Below, in pieces: positions 54,881 through 64,000 of a stretch of 64,000 nucleotides of DNA. The stretch is from Varanus komodoensis (lineage: Eukaryota > Chordata > Lepidosauria > Squamata > Varanidae). The stretch spans positions 73,701,690 to 73,765,689 of the forward strand of contig NW_025335268.1 in assembly GCF_004798865.1 (NCBI RefSeq), read 5' to 3'. Position 1 is the stretch's first letter, and every line of letters begins with the position of its first letter. The notes beneath the pieces are model-generated. The model saw only the letters and a program-made list of their open reading frames with translations. It ran no database searches and had not been told where the DNA came from. A program made the translations under genes and the position numbers.

Positions 54881-55086
54881 TTCTTCTTGACCATGTCTTT
54901 TTCATTGTATTTAATGTATTTTAATGCTATCTTAATTAATTTTCAAATGTTTGAAATGCTGGTTTGCATTTTGTGTACCAATGTGTTATATTTTAATCAC
55001 ATTGTGTGCCTTGTTTTCATATCCTGCTGTGAGCCACCCGGAGAGTTTCAACTACTGGTACAGAAATGTGATAAATAATAAAAATA
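54881..55086 (+). mobile_element. LINE 3'UTR and tail
   Basis: AT-rich, with tatcctgctgtgagccaccc ggagag and a closing (aataataa)n run; continues the element that begins at 53190. Confidence 0.6.
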
Positions 55087-55706
55087 ATGATGAGAATAAT
55101 AATAATTATTATTTGTGGTGAAATAGTAAGAAATCTCACAGGGGCTCAAAGACTTGCCAGTTCATTATGGAGTACAGTTTTGAGAAGGTTGTGGGCAGAA
55201 AGCAGCAACGCATCGAAGTGACTCCTGGTGAAAGGGGAAGAAGAACGCACTAAAGAAGGGCTGCAGCTGAACATGGAGACAAACATTATGGCTACGGAAG
55301 AATTGCAGAACTTTAATGTCCACAACGAAGACGCTGGAATTGTGAAGGATTTGGCATGCTTTCTCATCCGTTCAAAGGGAGACTGCTGCCAAAAAGAACT
55401 CGAAGAAGACTGAGACTTGGAAGGGCAGCTGTGAAGGATCTAGGTGGCGTACGGATGTTTCCACTGGAGATCAAGGCCAGCGCATTGCGTTCCTGATTGC
55501 GGCGCATGGGTGTGAAAGCTGGGCAGAGAAGATGATGGATGCCTTTGAAACATGGTGCTGGGGGAGAACTTCACACACACCCCGGACCCACTGAAAGACG
55601 AACAAGTGGTCCGAGATCGAATCCAGACAAATTTCTCCCTGGAAACAAAACTGGCAAAACTTTGGGCACGTCATGCAAAGGCCAGACTCCCTGGAGAAGG
55701 CAGTCA
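55087..55706 (+). mobile_element. RTE-type LINE, left part of an interrupted copy
   Basis: Frames read MATEELQNFNVHNEDAGIVK, then RDRIQTNFSLETKLAKL and ARLPGE, matching RTE/Bov-B-clade ORF2 C-terminal wording (ATKNFKNFKVDNEDIEIVK; SLETKLAKL; DSLEKA). Broken frames. The copy resumes at 57060 after the hAT insertion. Confidence 0.7.
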
Positions 55707-55714
55707 GGCTAGGG
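55707..55714 (+). repeat. hAT target-site duplication, left
   Basis: ggctaggg, matching ggctagcg at 57052-57059 in seven of eight bases; eight-base duplications are the hAT signature. Confidence 0.75.
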
Positions 55715-57051
55715 CAGCGCTTGGCAACCTGCGGCTCTGGAGCCGCATGTGACTCTTTCATCCCTCTGCTGCAGCTCCGTCACTCAAAATATGCATCGCA
55801 ACCGCCAATGTACGACAGACGCTGGCATGCAATTTATTGAGCTTTTCGACCCCCGGTAGGCCAACCATGGATAAATCCAAGAAAAGAAAAGTTTCAGAAG
55901 AAAACAGAACGCTTAATGGTACGTGGGCAGATTAATTTGCTTTCACTGCTGATGAGACTGGTTTACCAGTACGCTTAATATGCGGTGAGAAATTGGCAAA
56001 CAACAAAAAGTCGAATGTTGCAAGTCATTTCCAGAATAAACACACATTGCTGAAAAATATCTGGATGGAGATGAGAGGGAAAAATCCATTTCGGAACTGA
56101 TGCAGAAACTTGATCTGAGCAAAAATCATCTCAAGAAGTGGATGAAGTCTGCAAATCCAACTCCATATGCTAGTTCTGTGGCCGCTCAGGAAACAGTCAG
56201 GCACGGGAAGCCGTTCACAGATGGAGATTATATAAAAGAATCATTCCTTGATTTCATAAATGCAACACTTACTTCCTGGCAAATAGATGGGGAAGAAATG
56301 GAGGTAGTGACAGATTTTATTTTCCTGGGCTCCAAGATCACCGCAGACGGGGACTGCAGCCAAGAAATTAAAAGACCTTTTGCTCCTGGGGAGGAAAGCT
56401 AAGGTAAATCTAGACAGCGTACTAAAAAGCAGAGACATCACCCAACCGAGAAAGGTTTATATCGTCAAAGCTATGGTTTTCCCAGTTGCAATGTATAGCT
56501 GTGAAAGGAAGGCTGAGTGCCAAAGAACTGAGGCCTTTGAACTGTGGTGCTGGAGGAGATGCCTGCGAGTCCCTTGGACCACAAGGCGATCAAACCGGTC
56601 AGTCCTAGAGGAGATCAACCCTGACTGCTCTTTAGAAGGCCAGATCCTGAAGGTGAAACTCAAATACTTTGGCCACCTAATGAGAAGGAAGGACTCCCTG
56701 GAGAAGAGCCTGATGCTGGGAACAATAGGTGGCAAAAGAAGGAGGGGACAGCAGAGGATGAGGTGGCTGGATGGAGTCACTGGGGTGGTGGGTATGGGGT
56801 TGGGTGGACTCTGAGGGATGGTGGTGGGCTGGAAGGCCTGGAGGAATGTTGTCCATGGGGTCGCGACGGGTCGGACATGACTTTGCGACTAACAACATAG
56901 TTTTTTTATACATAGCATAAAGGTAAAAAACGATATATGCAGTGCTATCTTCATTCTAGATGTCAAAAGGGTTTTGTGGCTCCCGGTGTTTTCTTTTCTG
57001 TGGGAAACGGGTCCAAATGGCTCTTTGAGTGTTTAAGGTTGCCAGCCTCTG
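55715..57051 (+). mobile_element. hAT DNA transposon, deleted and interrupted
   Basis: Termini cagcgcttggcaacctgc and (inverted) cagaggctggcaacctta share CAG.G.TTGGCAACCT. The left part encodes MDKSKKRKVSEENRTLNGTW, then ICGEKLANNKKSNVASHFQN KH (a BED-type zinc finger) and YASSVAAQETVRHGKPFTDG, as in the GTF2IRD2/ZBED-like hAT transposase group. The transposase breaks off after about 160 codons; the RNase-H-like catalytic core is gone. In-frame stops and frame changes are present. A Bov-B LINE sits inside at 56272-56903. Confidence 0.85.
56272..56903 (+). mobile_element. Bov-B LINE, 5'-truncated 3' half
   Basis: Reads EMEVVTDFIFLGSKITADGD CSQEIKR, then KSRDITQPRKVYIVKAMVFP, LWCWRRCLRVPWTTRRSNRS and RRRGQQRMRWLDG, the ORF2 C-terminal region of Bov-B. 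It ends ggtcgcgacgggtcggacat gactttgcgactaacaac. One frame change near 56390 separates the first segment from the rest. Compared with the other LINEs it is well preserved, so younger. Confidence 0.88.
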
Positions 57052-57059
57052 GGCTAGCG
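57052..57059 (+). repeat. hAT target-site duplication, right
   Basis: ggctagcg; see the left copy at 55707. Confidence 0.75.
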
Positions 57060-57245
57060 GGAGTCTAAGGCAGAAGAAGAGGAAGACCAAGTACCAGAGG
57101 GATCGGCTCCCTCAAGGAAGTCCCAGCTTTGAGTTTGGAGGAGCTGCGCTGGTCTGTGAAGGATGGGAAATTTGGGAGAGCACCTATTCATGGAGTCAGT
57201 ATGTTGGAGATGACTTGATGGCACATCACAACAACACGGCCGGGA
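57060..57245 (+). mobile_element. RTE-type LINE, right part of the interrupted copy
   Basis: SLRQKKRKTKYQRD continues the RTE frame (GRPRKRW-type stretch), and the end atgttggagatgacttgatg gcacatcacaacaac is the RTE 3' end. Confidence 0.65.
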
Positions 57246-57269
57246 CATTTTGGAAGTAAGCCTGTGTGA

Positions 57270-57553
57270 ACCGACTCAGTGGCCATTCTGGGGCCCAGAG
57301 CTCTCACCACTGCACCACACTGCCGATCCATGGAGGTGAACCTGTTTTGGGGGTGGGATTTAGTGCCATGGGTCAGAGGGTTCGAGTCCCCACTGGAGCA
57401 TGAGATTTGACTGGGGCCTTCAGGCCAGTCACTGACTCTCAGCCTATCCCGCCTCACAGGGCTGTTGTGTGGCTAACATGGAGAGGAGGAGGCAGAAGGT
57501 GATGCAAGCCTCCGCGCCCTTCTGGCGGGAAAAGTGGTGCGATATAAATATGG
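57270..57553 (+). mobile_element. MIR-like SINEs, a reverse head fragment then a plus copy
   Basis: Bases 57280-57335 are a reverse tRNA-like head (agctctcaccactgcaccac). Bases about 57358-57553 are a plus copy with gggttcgagtccccactgga, the core cctcacagggctgttgtgtg and the tail gtggtgcgatataaatatgg. Confidence 0.65.
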
Positions 57554-57814
57554 CAAGACAGGATGTTCGGGCCAGAGAGCAAATGTGTAGGAGGCGCGGA
57601 AGGAAAAGACATGCGAGGGAGGGAGAGAAACGATGCAGGAAAGAAAGGCAGGGAGGGAGGGAAGGAGGAAAAGCCATGCAAGGGGGAGCGCGCACCCTCA
57701 TCCTCATCCTCATCCTCGTCCTCGTCCTGTCCCGCCCGCGCGACGCGCAACCTTTCACCTCGGCTGCGGCCACTTTGCGCCCCGCCGCCCGTCATAAATC
57801 AGGCCGCGCGGAGA

Positions 57815-57830
57815 ACTACGACTCCCGGCG
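57815..57830 (+). promoter_or_regulatory. ZNF143-like site 1
   Basis: actacgactcccggcg resembles the SBS consensus ACTACAAYTCCCAGCA with two differences inside the core. Confidence 0.45.
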
Positions 57831-57940
57831 GCCCTTGCGACGCCGCTCTACGCGGAAGCCTCTCAACTCCCCCCAGTGCGGGGCTCTCAGACATTCGGAG
57901 TGGGCCGTGGGCCGTGCCTAGCCCCACCGATTGGCGGGGG

Positions 57941-57956
57941 CTGCTGGGATTTGTAG
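57941..57956 (-). promoter_or_regulatory. ZNF143-like site 2
   Basis: Read on the minus strand: ACTACAAATCCCAGCAG, an almost perfect SBS (STAF/ZNF143) element, 15 bases upstream of the start codon. Confidence 0.6.
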
Positions 57957-57971
57957 TCTGAGCTGGGGGCA

Positions 57972-58014
57972 ATGGAAAGGACGGTGACCAGCGGCTCCCT
58001 GCTAGGGGAGATTG
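57972..58014 (+). CDS. ASB13: ASB13 exon 1
   Basis: ATG in the context ggggcaATGG opens MERTVTSGSLLGEI, with the same length and pattern as human MEPRAADGCFLGDV. Donor ATTG|GTGAGT leaves one base. Confidence 0.92.
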
Positions 58015-61000
58015 GTGAGTGGGGGTGCCGCCATCCAGGACTGAAGGGGAGGGGGCACAAGCGGTGGAACGAGGATGCCGGGCGTGGATTCGGGGATCGA
58101 GGAGGGGGCCACGTTTCTTGGGGAGGGGGGAATCGGGTGGCTTCTCTCTGACTGGCGATCGTTGGGGTCGAGCCTGCTCATGTTGCTAGTCCTGAGTGTG
58201 GTCCTGAGGCTTCTTCTAGCTGGACAGCCGCGCCAGGAGCCCCTCCAAATGGGTGGATGATGGGAGTGGTAGTCCAAGACACCTGGAGAGCCCCAGCTTG
58301 GGGGGGCCTGGCCCAGATGCGGAGCTGATAATGGCAGAGGAAGGGATAGAAATATTTCCCGAGTTTGCCCGTTTTGTAGGCGGCGTGTCTTTTCCTCCGT
58401 GCTTGGCACCTAGACGAAAGCAGTTCAGCGCCTGCTTTAATGTCCCCCCACCGAACTGTTGTGCGTCGCCACAGCTCTCCCATGCCTGTGGCAAGAAAAC
58501 CGGCTCTCCTTGCCCCAGCATGACTTAATTCGGAGTAAACACGCACGGGACCGGCTTGCTCCAGGGCTTCCCTTGGCCCTGCGGGATGGAGCCCTGCGGT
58601 TCCCCATTTCCCTGCATCGCACTGGGAGCTGCTCCTCGACTGCAGCCCAAGAAATGTTCCAGCCGGCTTGGCAAGTGTTCCCGTGTCCCTGTTTGCCCTC
58701 CCTCGCGCTCACCGCACAGCCAAGCACGTGGCAGGAATCCGAGGAGAGCTGTGGTAAATATTTTCCTGCTGCGACTTGAAATGTGCTCACCAGGATCGGG
58801 AGAATGCCCTGCTGAGCGGCGCTGGGCTCCTGAGCAAACAGCTATAGGCGCCCACTGTTAATAATTTCTTGCTACTGGCTCAGTCTGAAATGACTTGCTA
58901 ACGACGCTGCTCAGCTCCGTGCAAAGCGGTTTCCTTTGGGGTCGCTGGCACATCGTGAACCCAGTGACAAGCATACAGATGCCTCTGTTGAGCAATACTT
59001 CTACTACTGAGCTGTATTTCCATCTCTCTCATATTTATGCTCCCCATGTATACACTTCCCTGTGCAGTGAGGAGAAGCCCTTGATTACAAATACACCCAG
59101 AAATAAGTCCCAGAGGTTTAAGAACATAAAAATTGGCTGGACCAGATGAAAAATTCCTCCAGGCCAGCACTTTCTCTGCACAGTGGCCAAACATGTGGCT
59201 ACTGGCTTATTGTTGTAAGCCGCCCCGAGGCTTCGGCGAATGGGGCGGCATAAAAATGTTTTAATAAATAAATAAATAAATAAATACTGGAAGCTTGCGA
59301 GCAGGGCATGAGTGCCATGGTGTTCTGGGCATGTTCCCTGGCAATAAACCCGTGATCCTGGAGGTAAGATACAGCGTTCAGGGCCATCCCAACCCATGGC
59401 CTTCTCCTCCAGAATCTCTCCAGATGGACCAAGCTGTCCGAATGGGTGTCCGTCACCACACTCCCTGGAAGAGAACTCCAGAGCTTGCCTTTGCATTTTG
59501 CATTTTGCAAAGCGGGTTCTGCTCAGCTCTGTGCAAAGCCGAAGCACACACTTTCTCCCTCTTTGAGTGCTTGCAGAAGCGAACACCCCATGCTTCAGTG
59601 CAGCCTGTTGCAGTGCGGTGACCCCCAGTGTGAGCCTGGCAGTGACGGGTGCTTGGCTCCGAAGGCGGGGTGCCCTGCTCCCCTGTGGGATGTGCAGAAG
59701 GGAAAGGAGGGAAGCCCCGTACGGGTGAGGTCCCATGCACAGGAAAAGAGCCCCAGCTCCTGGCTTGCCCCCGCCACGACCTTTTCCTCCCTGCTTCCCT
59801 TGGAATCTGCCCGCTGGGACTTCTGGGCACCTCCTCGCTGCCGGCTACCAGCCTCAGCTCCTGTTGCCAAGAAACCTCATCTGCCAGGGGGCATCCCTCC
59901 CCCAGCCCCCCTGCTGACCCACTTCTGTGTCCCGCACTGGGCTGATTCCACATGGGAGCTGTTTTTGCAGGTCTCCTGCTCAGCCCAGCTCTCACCCTGC
60001 AAAGAATTGTGTTTATCCCGTTTCTGACACTCTGTGGCCTTGGGGGGGGGGGGGGGTCACATGGTTTGCAGCCATGCTGGGTGGGGATTATGGGAGTTGT
60101 AGCCCAGTACGTCTGGTGGTACAGAGGGACTAGATGATCGTTGGTATCGAGGAACTAGATCATCTGTTGGTCGTTCCTCCGCTCCTGTGCAGCCGCTTTC
60201 CTCTGCTTTCTCGCCTTTCCTTCCCAGGATTTTGGGCTGCCAGGACGCCCGTTCACGAGGCTGCCCGGAGCGGAGAGGCCCTGCAGCTGCAGGAGCTCAT
60301 AGCGAGCGGAGCCTGCGTCAACCTGGTCACCTACGACTCCATCACACCCCTGCACGAGGCCAGCCTGCGCGGCCAGACCCAGTGTGTGAAAATTCTCCTT
60401 GCGGCAGGAGCGCAGGTGCGCAGTGGGTTCCTGGTCCAGGGCCGGCAGGGATTCCGGGCGTCCCGGGAACTGCCCGGTGCGGGTGAAGGGGATGCAGGAG
60501 CGAAACGAGCATCCGCAAAGCCAAGCCTCTCCGCATCAGTGCGTCAGCCCTCGGCACCTCTGCAGCCCAGCTAGCCCACGAAAGCGGGTGCGGCAGGCCC
60601 GCGGTGGCCCGAATTCAGATGGCAGCTCTGCCCGAGTGGGACCCTGGGAAGCCAGCATCTCTCGCACCCACCTGTGATATGGAGATGACAACCCTCCTGC
60701 CTTGCAGGGGACCGTGAAGACTTTAATGCTTGCTCACCGTTTTTCCTAGGGTCACTGCAGCTCAGCCTGTGGGAGCCAAAGGCCCTGCTGACTGGGTGGG
60801 CCCCAGGGACTAGCTGGCTAATAGCCAGCCACTTCTTGACAAGCAGGCAGTTTAGCCACAGGCAGCCCAGCACGAGTGAAAGTGTCAGGCCGGGACACAG
60901 GCATCCGGCGTCTAGTTTCCACTCCACCGTGGCACTTGCCCCGTGGCTCTGGCCCAGCTGCAGCCTCCCACTGTATTCATCTAGAGGGACATGTTGGAAG

Positions 61001-63582
61001 CGCTTCTGGAGCAGCCTGGTTTCGCTTTCGGCTTGAGCAACGGGGTGGAGTGAGAGCTGCTTGACTTTTTGCACGATAATCTGAGCACCGGCCCTTCTTT
61101 CCCTTGTTTTGTTTTTTTATTCAGGGGTTTAGAAGACTTTCGATTGTGCACTATAATGCAGTTGCAGTGGTGTGCGTATGTTTTGAGAGGCATCTGGTGT
61201 AGAGGTTAGAGTGTTGGGCAGGACTTGGGAGATCTGGATTCGAGTTTGTTTGTTTATTTATTTATTTATTTAAACATTTTTGTATCCTGCCCTTTACAGT
61301 GTCTCAGGGCAGCACCCTAAAGAGTTCCCACTTTAGCCAGTCACAGACTCTCAGCCCAACCTACCTCACAGGGTTGTTGTTGTGAGGTTAAAATGGACAA
61401 AATGGAAAGGAGGAGAAACTTGGGGGGTGGGTTGTAGGGAGAAGTGTGGCGTATAAATATAATGAATAAAATAATAAATAATATAAGGTAAGATAAGGTA
61501 AAATAAGATAAAGTCAAATCAAATCAAATCAAATCACTTTACACTTATTTCCTATGACATCCCAGGTGGATGCCAGGAACATCGACGGCAGCACCCCACT
61601 CTGCGACGCCTGTGCCTCCGGGAGCGTCGAGTGTGTGAAGGTCCTGCTCTCGCACGGCGCCAAGGTCAACCCGCCGCTCTATACCGCCTCTCCCCTCCAC
61701 GAGGCCTGCTTGAACGGTAAGCCTGCCGCACTTGGTAGTATTCGGCCAGCTGCCTCTTCATCTTTTTGAATCGCTAAATTTGCATAAAAATCCCGAAAGC
61801 AGACCGGCTGGCCCATAAATCTGGAGAATCTGCACCACTCAGGGAAATGGACTGCTGTGGAATCTGCAGGTCTGGATCTTGGAAATTCTGACTCGTTCAC
61901 TGCACTGCACATCCCCCCGACATCTGCAGCGCCCAGTGGCAATGTCAGATTGCAGCATCAATGCATTTCCGCTGCTTTCTTGAGACCTGCAGATCTGTGG
62001 GCAGGCAGTGTCCCTTGCTATGGAATCCTCCCCCGCCTAACCTGTCTTGCACTTACTAGCCTTTAAAGAGCCTCTGGATTGTTTCGGACAGCCTACAAGT
62101 TCCCCACCTCTATTTTTTAAAGGCAGCGCTGAGTGTGTCCGTCTCCTGGTGGATGTTGGCGCTAACCTCGAGGCCCACGATTGCCACTTTGGGACGCCGT
62201 TGCATGTGGCGTGTGCCAGAGAACACCTGGACTGCGTGAAGATACTGCTCAATGCAGGTGCGGGGGAGAGGGCCAAGTGCGGGGGCTTCCCTTGTGGGGA
62301 CCGTTAATTGACTCCCAAAGTCTTTGGGTGGGTGGGAGACGTGCTTGGAGTGCAAGGGGCCAGTGGCCAGAAAGGGGCAGAAGGAGCCATGCAGTGCATT
62401 TAAAATGATTTCCTACATTCCAGATACCCCTCCCCCCAAAAATTGGCCTTCCAAGCGTGCCCTCCAAGATCCCCTGGAGGAGCAGACCCTCGTCTGCCCA
62501 GCCACCAGCTAGATGCTCTCCGGTCTTTGCATGGTTTCCTCCCCCACCCCATTTTAAAAGTTTGGAATTTTTTTCCTAAGGTTTGGGGGCTGGCAGAAAG
62601 AGCTCTAAGCTAAAATATGGTGGAAACTTGAGCTCCACCCTTTTGGCCAAGGCCACCTCTAGATGCCGCCCCCAAGATCCCCTCCCCAGCTGCGTTTGGG
62701 CCCTGGCCTGACATTAAGGGCAGCAGCGGCCTTGGTCGCACAGCCGTGGGGTTTCCAAGCACCTGAGGGGACCCCATCCTGGGTAGTGCTCAGGGTTGTT
62801 CTTCATTGTATGTTTTTAAAGCTGTTTTGCTTTAAAAGCTTTGTATTTTGTGAGTTTCGGGGTATTTGGTCATGTTGCTTTTATGAGCTATTGGAAACTG
62901 CCCAGAGAGCTCTGGCTATTGGGCAGTATAGAAATGAAATTATTAATCATAATAATAATCCAGTGGGAGAGAAAATGCCACACTTCTGGTGGGCAGCCCT
63001 TGAGCATCTTTTCCGGCTGCTCTGCATGCTTGATGGCCTGTACACTGCTTCTGATTGGACATCGCCCTGCCTTCTCCAACCTGGTGCCCTCCAGACTCCA
63101 GCTGTCTTCCTTCTCCAGCCAGCTAGGCTGGGGCTGAGGCTCCCTTGACCTTGTAATCTCTCCCAGGGTACCAAGGGACATGTGGGCTGGAGCTGATGGA
63201 CACTGATGTCCCAAAAGTGTTGGAGGGCACCAGGCCAGAGAAGGGGGATCCAGCCCATGTTCCCATAATCCTGTGGGGCATCAACGTTCCATTTGGGCAC
63301 AGGTTGAAATGCTTCTGCAAAGCAACGAGGCCGCTGCCTTTGAAACCCCCTGTCCGGCTTTGTTTTCTTCTTTTTTGTCGGCGCCATCAGGCGCCAACGT
63401 GAACGCCGCCAAACTTCACGAGACAGCCCTCCACCATGCGGCCAAGGTGAAGAACGCCGACCTGGTGGAGATGCTGGTCGAGTTCGGGGGAAACGTCTAC
63501 GCCAGGGACAACCGGGGGAAGAAGCCTTCCGACTATACGCAGAGCAACAGCCCCACAGCCAAGCGCTTTGAGTATTATGAGA
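57972..63582 (+). CDS. ASB13: ASB13, ankyrin repeat and SOCS box protein 13; partial gene
   Basis: ASB proteins are substrate receptors of Cullin-5/Elongin-B/C/RBX2 ubiquitin ligases: ankyrin repeats bind the substrate and the C-terminal SOCS box binds Elongin and Cullin-5. ASB13 has been reported to promote degradation of the transcription factor SNAI2. Five exons encode residues 1 to about 236, colinear with the 278-residue human protein as I recall it, with very high identity from exon 3 onward. About six ankyrin repeats are visible through their TPLH/SPLH/TALHHA motifs (TPVHEAARSG, TPLHEASLRG, TPLCDACASG, SPLHEACLNG, TPLHVACARE, TALHHAAKVK). The sixth exon with the SOCS box (about 42 residues beginning KTPLTL in human) lies beyond the right edge. 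All junctions are GT-AG with matching phases. Divergent from TASOR2, as in human. Confidence 0.95.
58015..60227 (+). other. ASB13 intron 1
   Basis: Contains the LINE tail at 59200-59285 and a poly-G run at 60041-60053. A repeat scrap (attatgggagttgtagccca) lies at 60088-60107. Open frames here match nothing known. Confidence 0.6.
59200..59285 (+). mobile_element. LINE 3' tail
   Basis: gtaagccgccccgaggcttc ggcgaatggggcggcataaa followed by (aata)n; the plus-orientation counterpart of the tails at 27295, 35297 and 61243. Confidence 0.65.
60228..60415 (+). CDS. ASB13: ASB13 exon 2 (ankyrin repeats 1-2)
   Basis: Acceptor tttccttcccag; Gly completed from exon 1, then FWAARTPVHEAARSGEALQL and SITPLHEASLRGQTQCVKIL, matching human ASB13 closely. 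Donor GCGCAG|GTGCGC, phase 0. Confidence 0.95.
61186..61475 (+). mobile_element. MIR-like SINE split by a LINE tail
   Basis: The SINE head (gcatctggtgtagaggttag ... gatctggattcgag) is cut at about 61243 by a reverse LINE tail (tttatttatttatttaaaca then tttttgtatcctgccc, to about 61313). The SINE resumes with gccagtcacagactctcagc and the core ctacctcacagggttgttgt. Confidence 0.7.
61500..61545. repeat. (AAATC)n tract near an acceptor
   Basis: Four to five caaat units lie 20-60 bases upstream of the exon 3 acceptor, in the usual branch-point window. AAGAT-like units precede it. Confidence 0.75.
61566..61716 (+). CDS. ASB13: ASB13 exon 3 (ankyrin repeats 3-4)
   Basis: Encodes VDARNIDGSTPLCDACASGS, then VECVKVLLSHGAKVNPPLYT and ASPLHEACLNG. 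Human has the same with only a few conservative changes. Donor AACG|GTAAGC, phase 1. Confidence 0.96.
61717..62122 (+). other. ASB13 intron 3
   Basis: Short intron, no repeat recognised. Confidence 0.7.
62123..62257 (+). CDS. ASB13: ASB13 exon 4 (ankyrin repeat 5)
   Basis: Acceptor tattttttaaag. Encodes SAECVRLLVDVGANLEAHDC, then HFGTPLHVACAREHLDCVKI and LLNA. Nearly identical to human. Donor GCAG|GTGCGG, phase 1. Confidence 0.96.
62258..63390 (+). other. ASB13 intron 4
   Basis: Contains a LINE tail at about 62815-62965 (cagagagctctggctattgg gcagtatagaaat, then aataat repeats) and the hairpin MITE at 63070. Confidence 0.6.
63070..63245. mobile_element. Hairpin MITE in ASB13 intron 4
   Basis: Left end ccttctccaacctggtgccc tcca and right end ggagggcaccaggccagaga agg are near-perfect inverses over about 24 bases; the interior also folds (gccagctaggctggggctg / gggctggagctgatgg). 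No coding capacity. Confidence 0.7.
63391..63582 (+). CDS. ASB13: ASB13 exon 5 (ankyrin repeat 6)
   Basis: Encodes ANVNAAKLHETALHHAAKVK, then NADLVEMLVEFGGNVYARDN and RGKKPSDYTQ, ending FEYYE. Human reads the same but for a few residues. Donor GAGA|GTGAGT, phase 1, leaving the A that opens Lys of the missing last exon. Confidence 0.96.
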
Positions 63583-64000
63583 GTGAGTGTGCCTCTCGTG
63601 CCCCTCCGTGGCTGAGGGGGCAGCCCCTCCCTCCCCCCCACTCCCCTTGCTTGCCGTGAGCTAATGCACCTTTCCCGGTTGTGAAGCCTTGGGCAGATGC
63701 GGCTGTCTGTGTTCGTTTCTGCAATGCCACCGGGGACATTGAAGGCGAAAAGGCTGGCCGGGTCTCAGTATTTGGGGAAGCATCCTTGGATCTAAGGCCA
63801 GACAGGAAAGCTCTGCTTGTGCTGCTCTCGAGGAACATGGCCAGGGGATCGCGCATTTGGCAGGGCCTTTCCAGTGGTGACCCCTTAGCTGCGAAAGGTT
63901 CTTCTAACAGAGGTTCTCCCCGCAGTTTCCATTTAGGTGTGGCTAAAGGCTTGTTTATTTGTGTTGCCCTGGCATATTTCAGCCAGCTGTCTAGCAGGCA
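63583..64000 (+). other. ASB13 intron 5, runs off the window
   Basis: No SOCS-box coding sequence (LCRVNLRK-type, LIDYL-type motifs) appears before the edge, so the final exon is outside the window. Confidence 0.75.

Larger units (their letters stand above)
57580..57971 (+). promoter_or_regulatory. ASB13: ASB13 promoter, GC-rich
   Basis: GC- and CpG-rich sequence right up to the ASB13 ATG. It contains an inverted CCAAT box (ATTGG, 57930-57934) beside ggcgggg, and two ZNF143/SBS-like sites (57815-57830 and 57941-57956). A short CpG-island promoter with 5'UTR is inferred; the start site cannot be placed exactly. Confidence 0.65.
60416..61565 (+). other. ASB13 intron 2
   Basis: Carries the interrupted SINE at 61186 and a pentanucleotide tract at 61505-61538. 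Otherwise nothing recognised. Confidence 0.6.

Noticed and set aside
1-64000. CRISPR arrays, tRNA/rRNA genes, bacterial-type operons, intact retroviruses
   Set aside because: No spaced direct-repeat array, no cloverleaf outside SINE heads, and no gag/pol/env-like frames or paired LTRs were recognised.

Overview
The window is nuclear DNA from a reptile, almost certainly a squamate (lizard, gecko or snake). The interspersed repeats point there: a Bov-B LINE 3' half, a second RTE-type LINE, CR1 3' tails ending in ATTCTATG units, a Sauria-type SINE, and many MIR-like tRNA-derived SINEs sharing a 'cctacctcacagggttgttgtgaggat'-type core. The two genes are ordinary vertebrate genes in a conserved neighbourhood (human 10p15 order ASB13 - TASOR2 - GDI2). 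All gene and family names rest on recognition from memory; no database search was possible. | Layout: (1) 1-1900 holds no gene I can support, only one inverted-repeat DNA element; the convergent neighbour expected by synteny (GDI2) is not visible. (2) About 1.93-50.8 kb is one minus-strand gene, TASOR2 (FAM208B). Nineteen exons are proposed, from a CpG-island first exon near 50.7 kb to a 3'UTR with poly(A) signals near 2.0 kb. From 36.4 kb to 4.5 kb the splice phases join without conflict, including a 3.8 kb giant exon (15463-19251); the N-terminal pseudo-PARP part (39-51 kb) is only partly resolved. (3) 52-57.5 kb between the genes is a transposon graveyard with elements nested three deep. 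(4) From 57.97 kb the plus-strand gene ASB13 runs off the right edge; five of its expected six exons are present and the SOCS-box exon lies beyond base 64000. | TASOR2 and ASB13 are transcribed away from each other from two separate GC-rich promoters about 7 kb apart. They have no known joint function: TASOR2 is a paralogue of the HUSH silencing scaffold TASOR and acts in chromatin, while ASB13 is a substrate receptor of a Cullin-5 ubiquitin ligase. I found no operon-like system, CRISPR array, rRNA, tRNA or convincing ncRNA gene, and no intact mobile element. The most informative observations are the dated transposon nest, two microexons in TASOR2, a CR1 tail touching a TASOR2 splice donor, families of hairpin MITEs in the introns, and ZNF143-like sites in the ASB13 promoter.
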